64,000 bases of DNA, from NCBI RefSeq assembly GCF_900129655.1, contig NZ_FQWK01000002.1, forward strand, positions 62,001 through 126,000. Direction: 5' to 3'. The notes under the pieces were generated by a model. It saw only the letters and a list, made by a program, of their open reading frames with translations. It was not told the DNA's origin and searched no databases. Positions 63,587 to 64,000 of this stretch are shown here, one piece after another. The position numbers and the translations under genes were made by a program. This DNA is from Bacteroides clarus YIT 12056 (GTDB lineage Bacteria; Bacteroidota; Bacteroidia; Bacteroidales; Bacteroidaceae). Position 1 is the first letter of the stretch. Every line of letters begins with the position of its first letter.

Positions 63587-64000
63587 ATGAACTTAGCCAA
63601 ATATTCATTAGACAATACAAAGATTGTCTATTTCTTCCTTGCCGTATTGCTCATCGGCGGCATATTCTCATTCGGCCGTTTGGGAAAGAAAGAAGACGCC
63701 CCCTTTGTCATCAAGACGGCGGTCATTATGACACGCTATCCCGGAGCCGAACCCGCTGAAGTGGAACGGCTCATTACCGAACCTATCTCCCGCGAAATAC
63801 AGAGTATGAGCGGAGTGTACAAGATAAAGTCGGAGTCCATGTACGGACTTTCCAAGATTACGTTCGAGTTGCAGCCTTCGCTCTCCGCAGCATCTATCCC
63901 GCAGAAATGGGATGAACTGCGTCGTAAGGTTCTCAACATACAGCCCCAACTACCCGCCGGAGCTTCCGTGCCAACGGTATCGGACGACTTCGGCGATGTA
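63587..64000 (+). CDS. RND efflux transporter permease (C-terminus cut by window)
   Basis: The first 138 residues of an AcrB/MMPL-type inner-membrane pump. The N-terminus NTKIVYFFLAVLLIGGIFSFG is the first membrane helix, and the periplasmic part shows TRYPGAEPAEVERLITEPI, the signature at the start of the first porter domain, and KWDELRRKV. It is 51 bp downstream of its adaptor gene. The gene is intact as far as the window goes and continues beyond it. The gap before it contains loose repeats of CTATCAC that have no clear role. Confidence 0.93.
   Translation, partial: MNLAKYSLDNTKIVYFFLAVLLIGGIFSFGRLGKKEDAPFVIKTAVIMTRYPGAEPAEVERLITEPISREIQSMSGVYKIKSESMYGLSKITFELQPSLSAASIPQKWDELRRKVLNIQPQLPAGASVPTVSDDFGDV

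Overview
The window reads as chromosomal DNA of a gut Bacteroides or close relative (Bacteroidota). The evidence is the pair of SusC/SusD outer-membrane uptake systems, a one-protein hybrid two-component regulator, lipoproteins with short lipoboxes followed by acidic residues, and promoters carrying the Bacteroides -7 box TAnnTTTG rather than TATAAT. The species cannot be fixed from the sequence alone. No phage, insertion sequence, integrase or CRISPR array was seen.

Layout. 1-16.4 kb is mostly housekeeping: a cut LTA-synthase-like sulfatase-fold protein, fructose-6-phosphate aldolase/transaldolase, a ModF-like double ATPase, a lipoprotein pullulanase behind ruvC and a DUF4286 gene, tRNA-Ala(GGC), an Fsr-like MFS pump, pheS, an MFS pump coupled to nth, pgk, an OprP-like porin and a TPR protein. 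16.5-43.8 kb is a pectin polysaccharide utilization locus (PUL). A plus-strand arm (hybrid two-component regulator, GH43, GH3) converges on a nine-gene minus-strand operon: Mfa2/FimB-like lipoprotein, beta-helix lipoprotein, PL1 pectate lyase with BACON-like domains, SusC, SusD, two more beta-helix lipoproteins, a CE8 pectin methylesterase with a fimbrillin-like N-terminus, and a GH28. 44-48 kb holds a five-gene operon (nitroreductase, small membrane protein, DUF2520, KdsC-like phosphatase, Maf) and a divergent acyltransferase. 48-62.5 kb is a second glycan locus: SusC-SusD-SusE, a GH2, a LacI-type regulator, an SLC45-like MFS symporter and a GH65 phosphorylase, most like a maltodextrin system with an unexpected GH2. 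62.5-64 kb starts an RND efflux operon that runs off the edge.

How the parts work together. In the pectin locus, CE8 would remove methyl esters, PL1 and GH28 would cut the galacturonan backbone, SusC/D and the beta-helix lipoproteins would bind and import fragments, and GH43 plus GH3 could remove xylose or arabinose side groups. The HTCS would sense the product. In the second locus the LacI protein probably acts at two identical 16-bp palindromes, one upstream of susC and one inside the GH2 promoter. Imported disaccharide would pass through the MFS symporter to GH65 phosphorolysis.

The least explained DNA is intergenic. Two arrays with an exact 22-bp period but unrelated unit sequences lie at 3.87-3.98 kb and 25.43-25.59 kb. 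Two long near-perfect palindromes of one family (ends AGGCACG...CGTGCCT) lie at 9.7 and 44.0 kb. A duplicated 46-bp promoter module precedes the LacI gene. Promoter, operator and domain calls are by eye; no searches were run.
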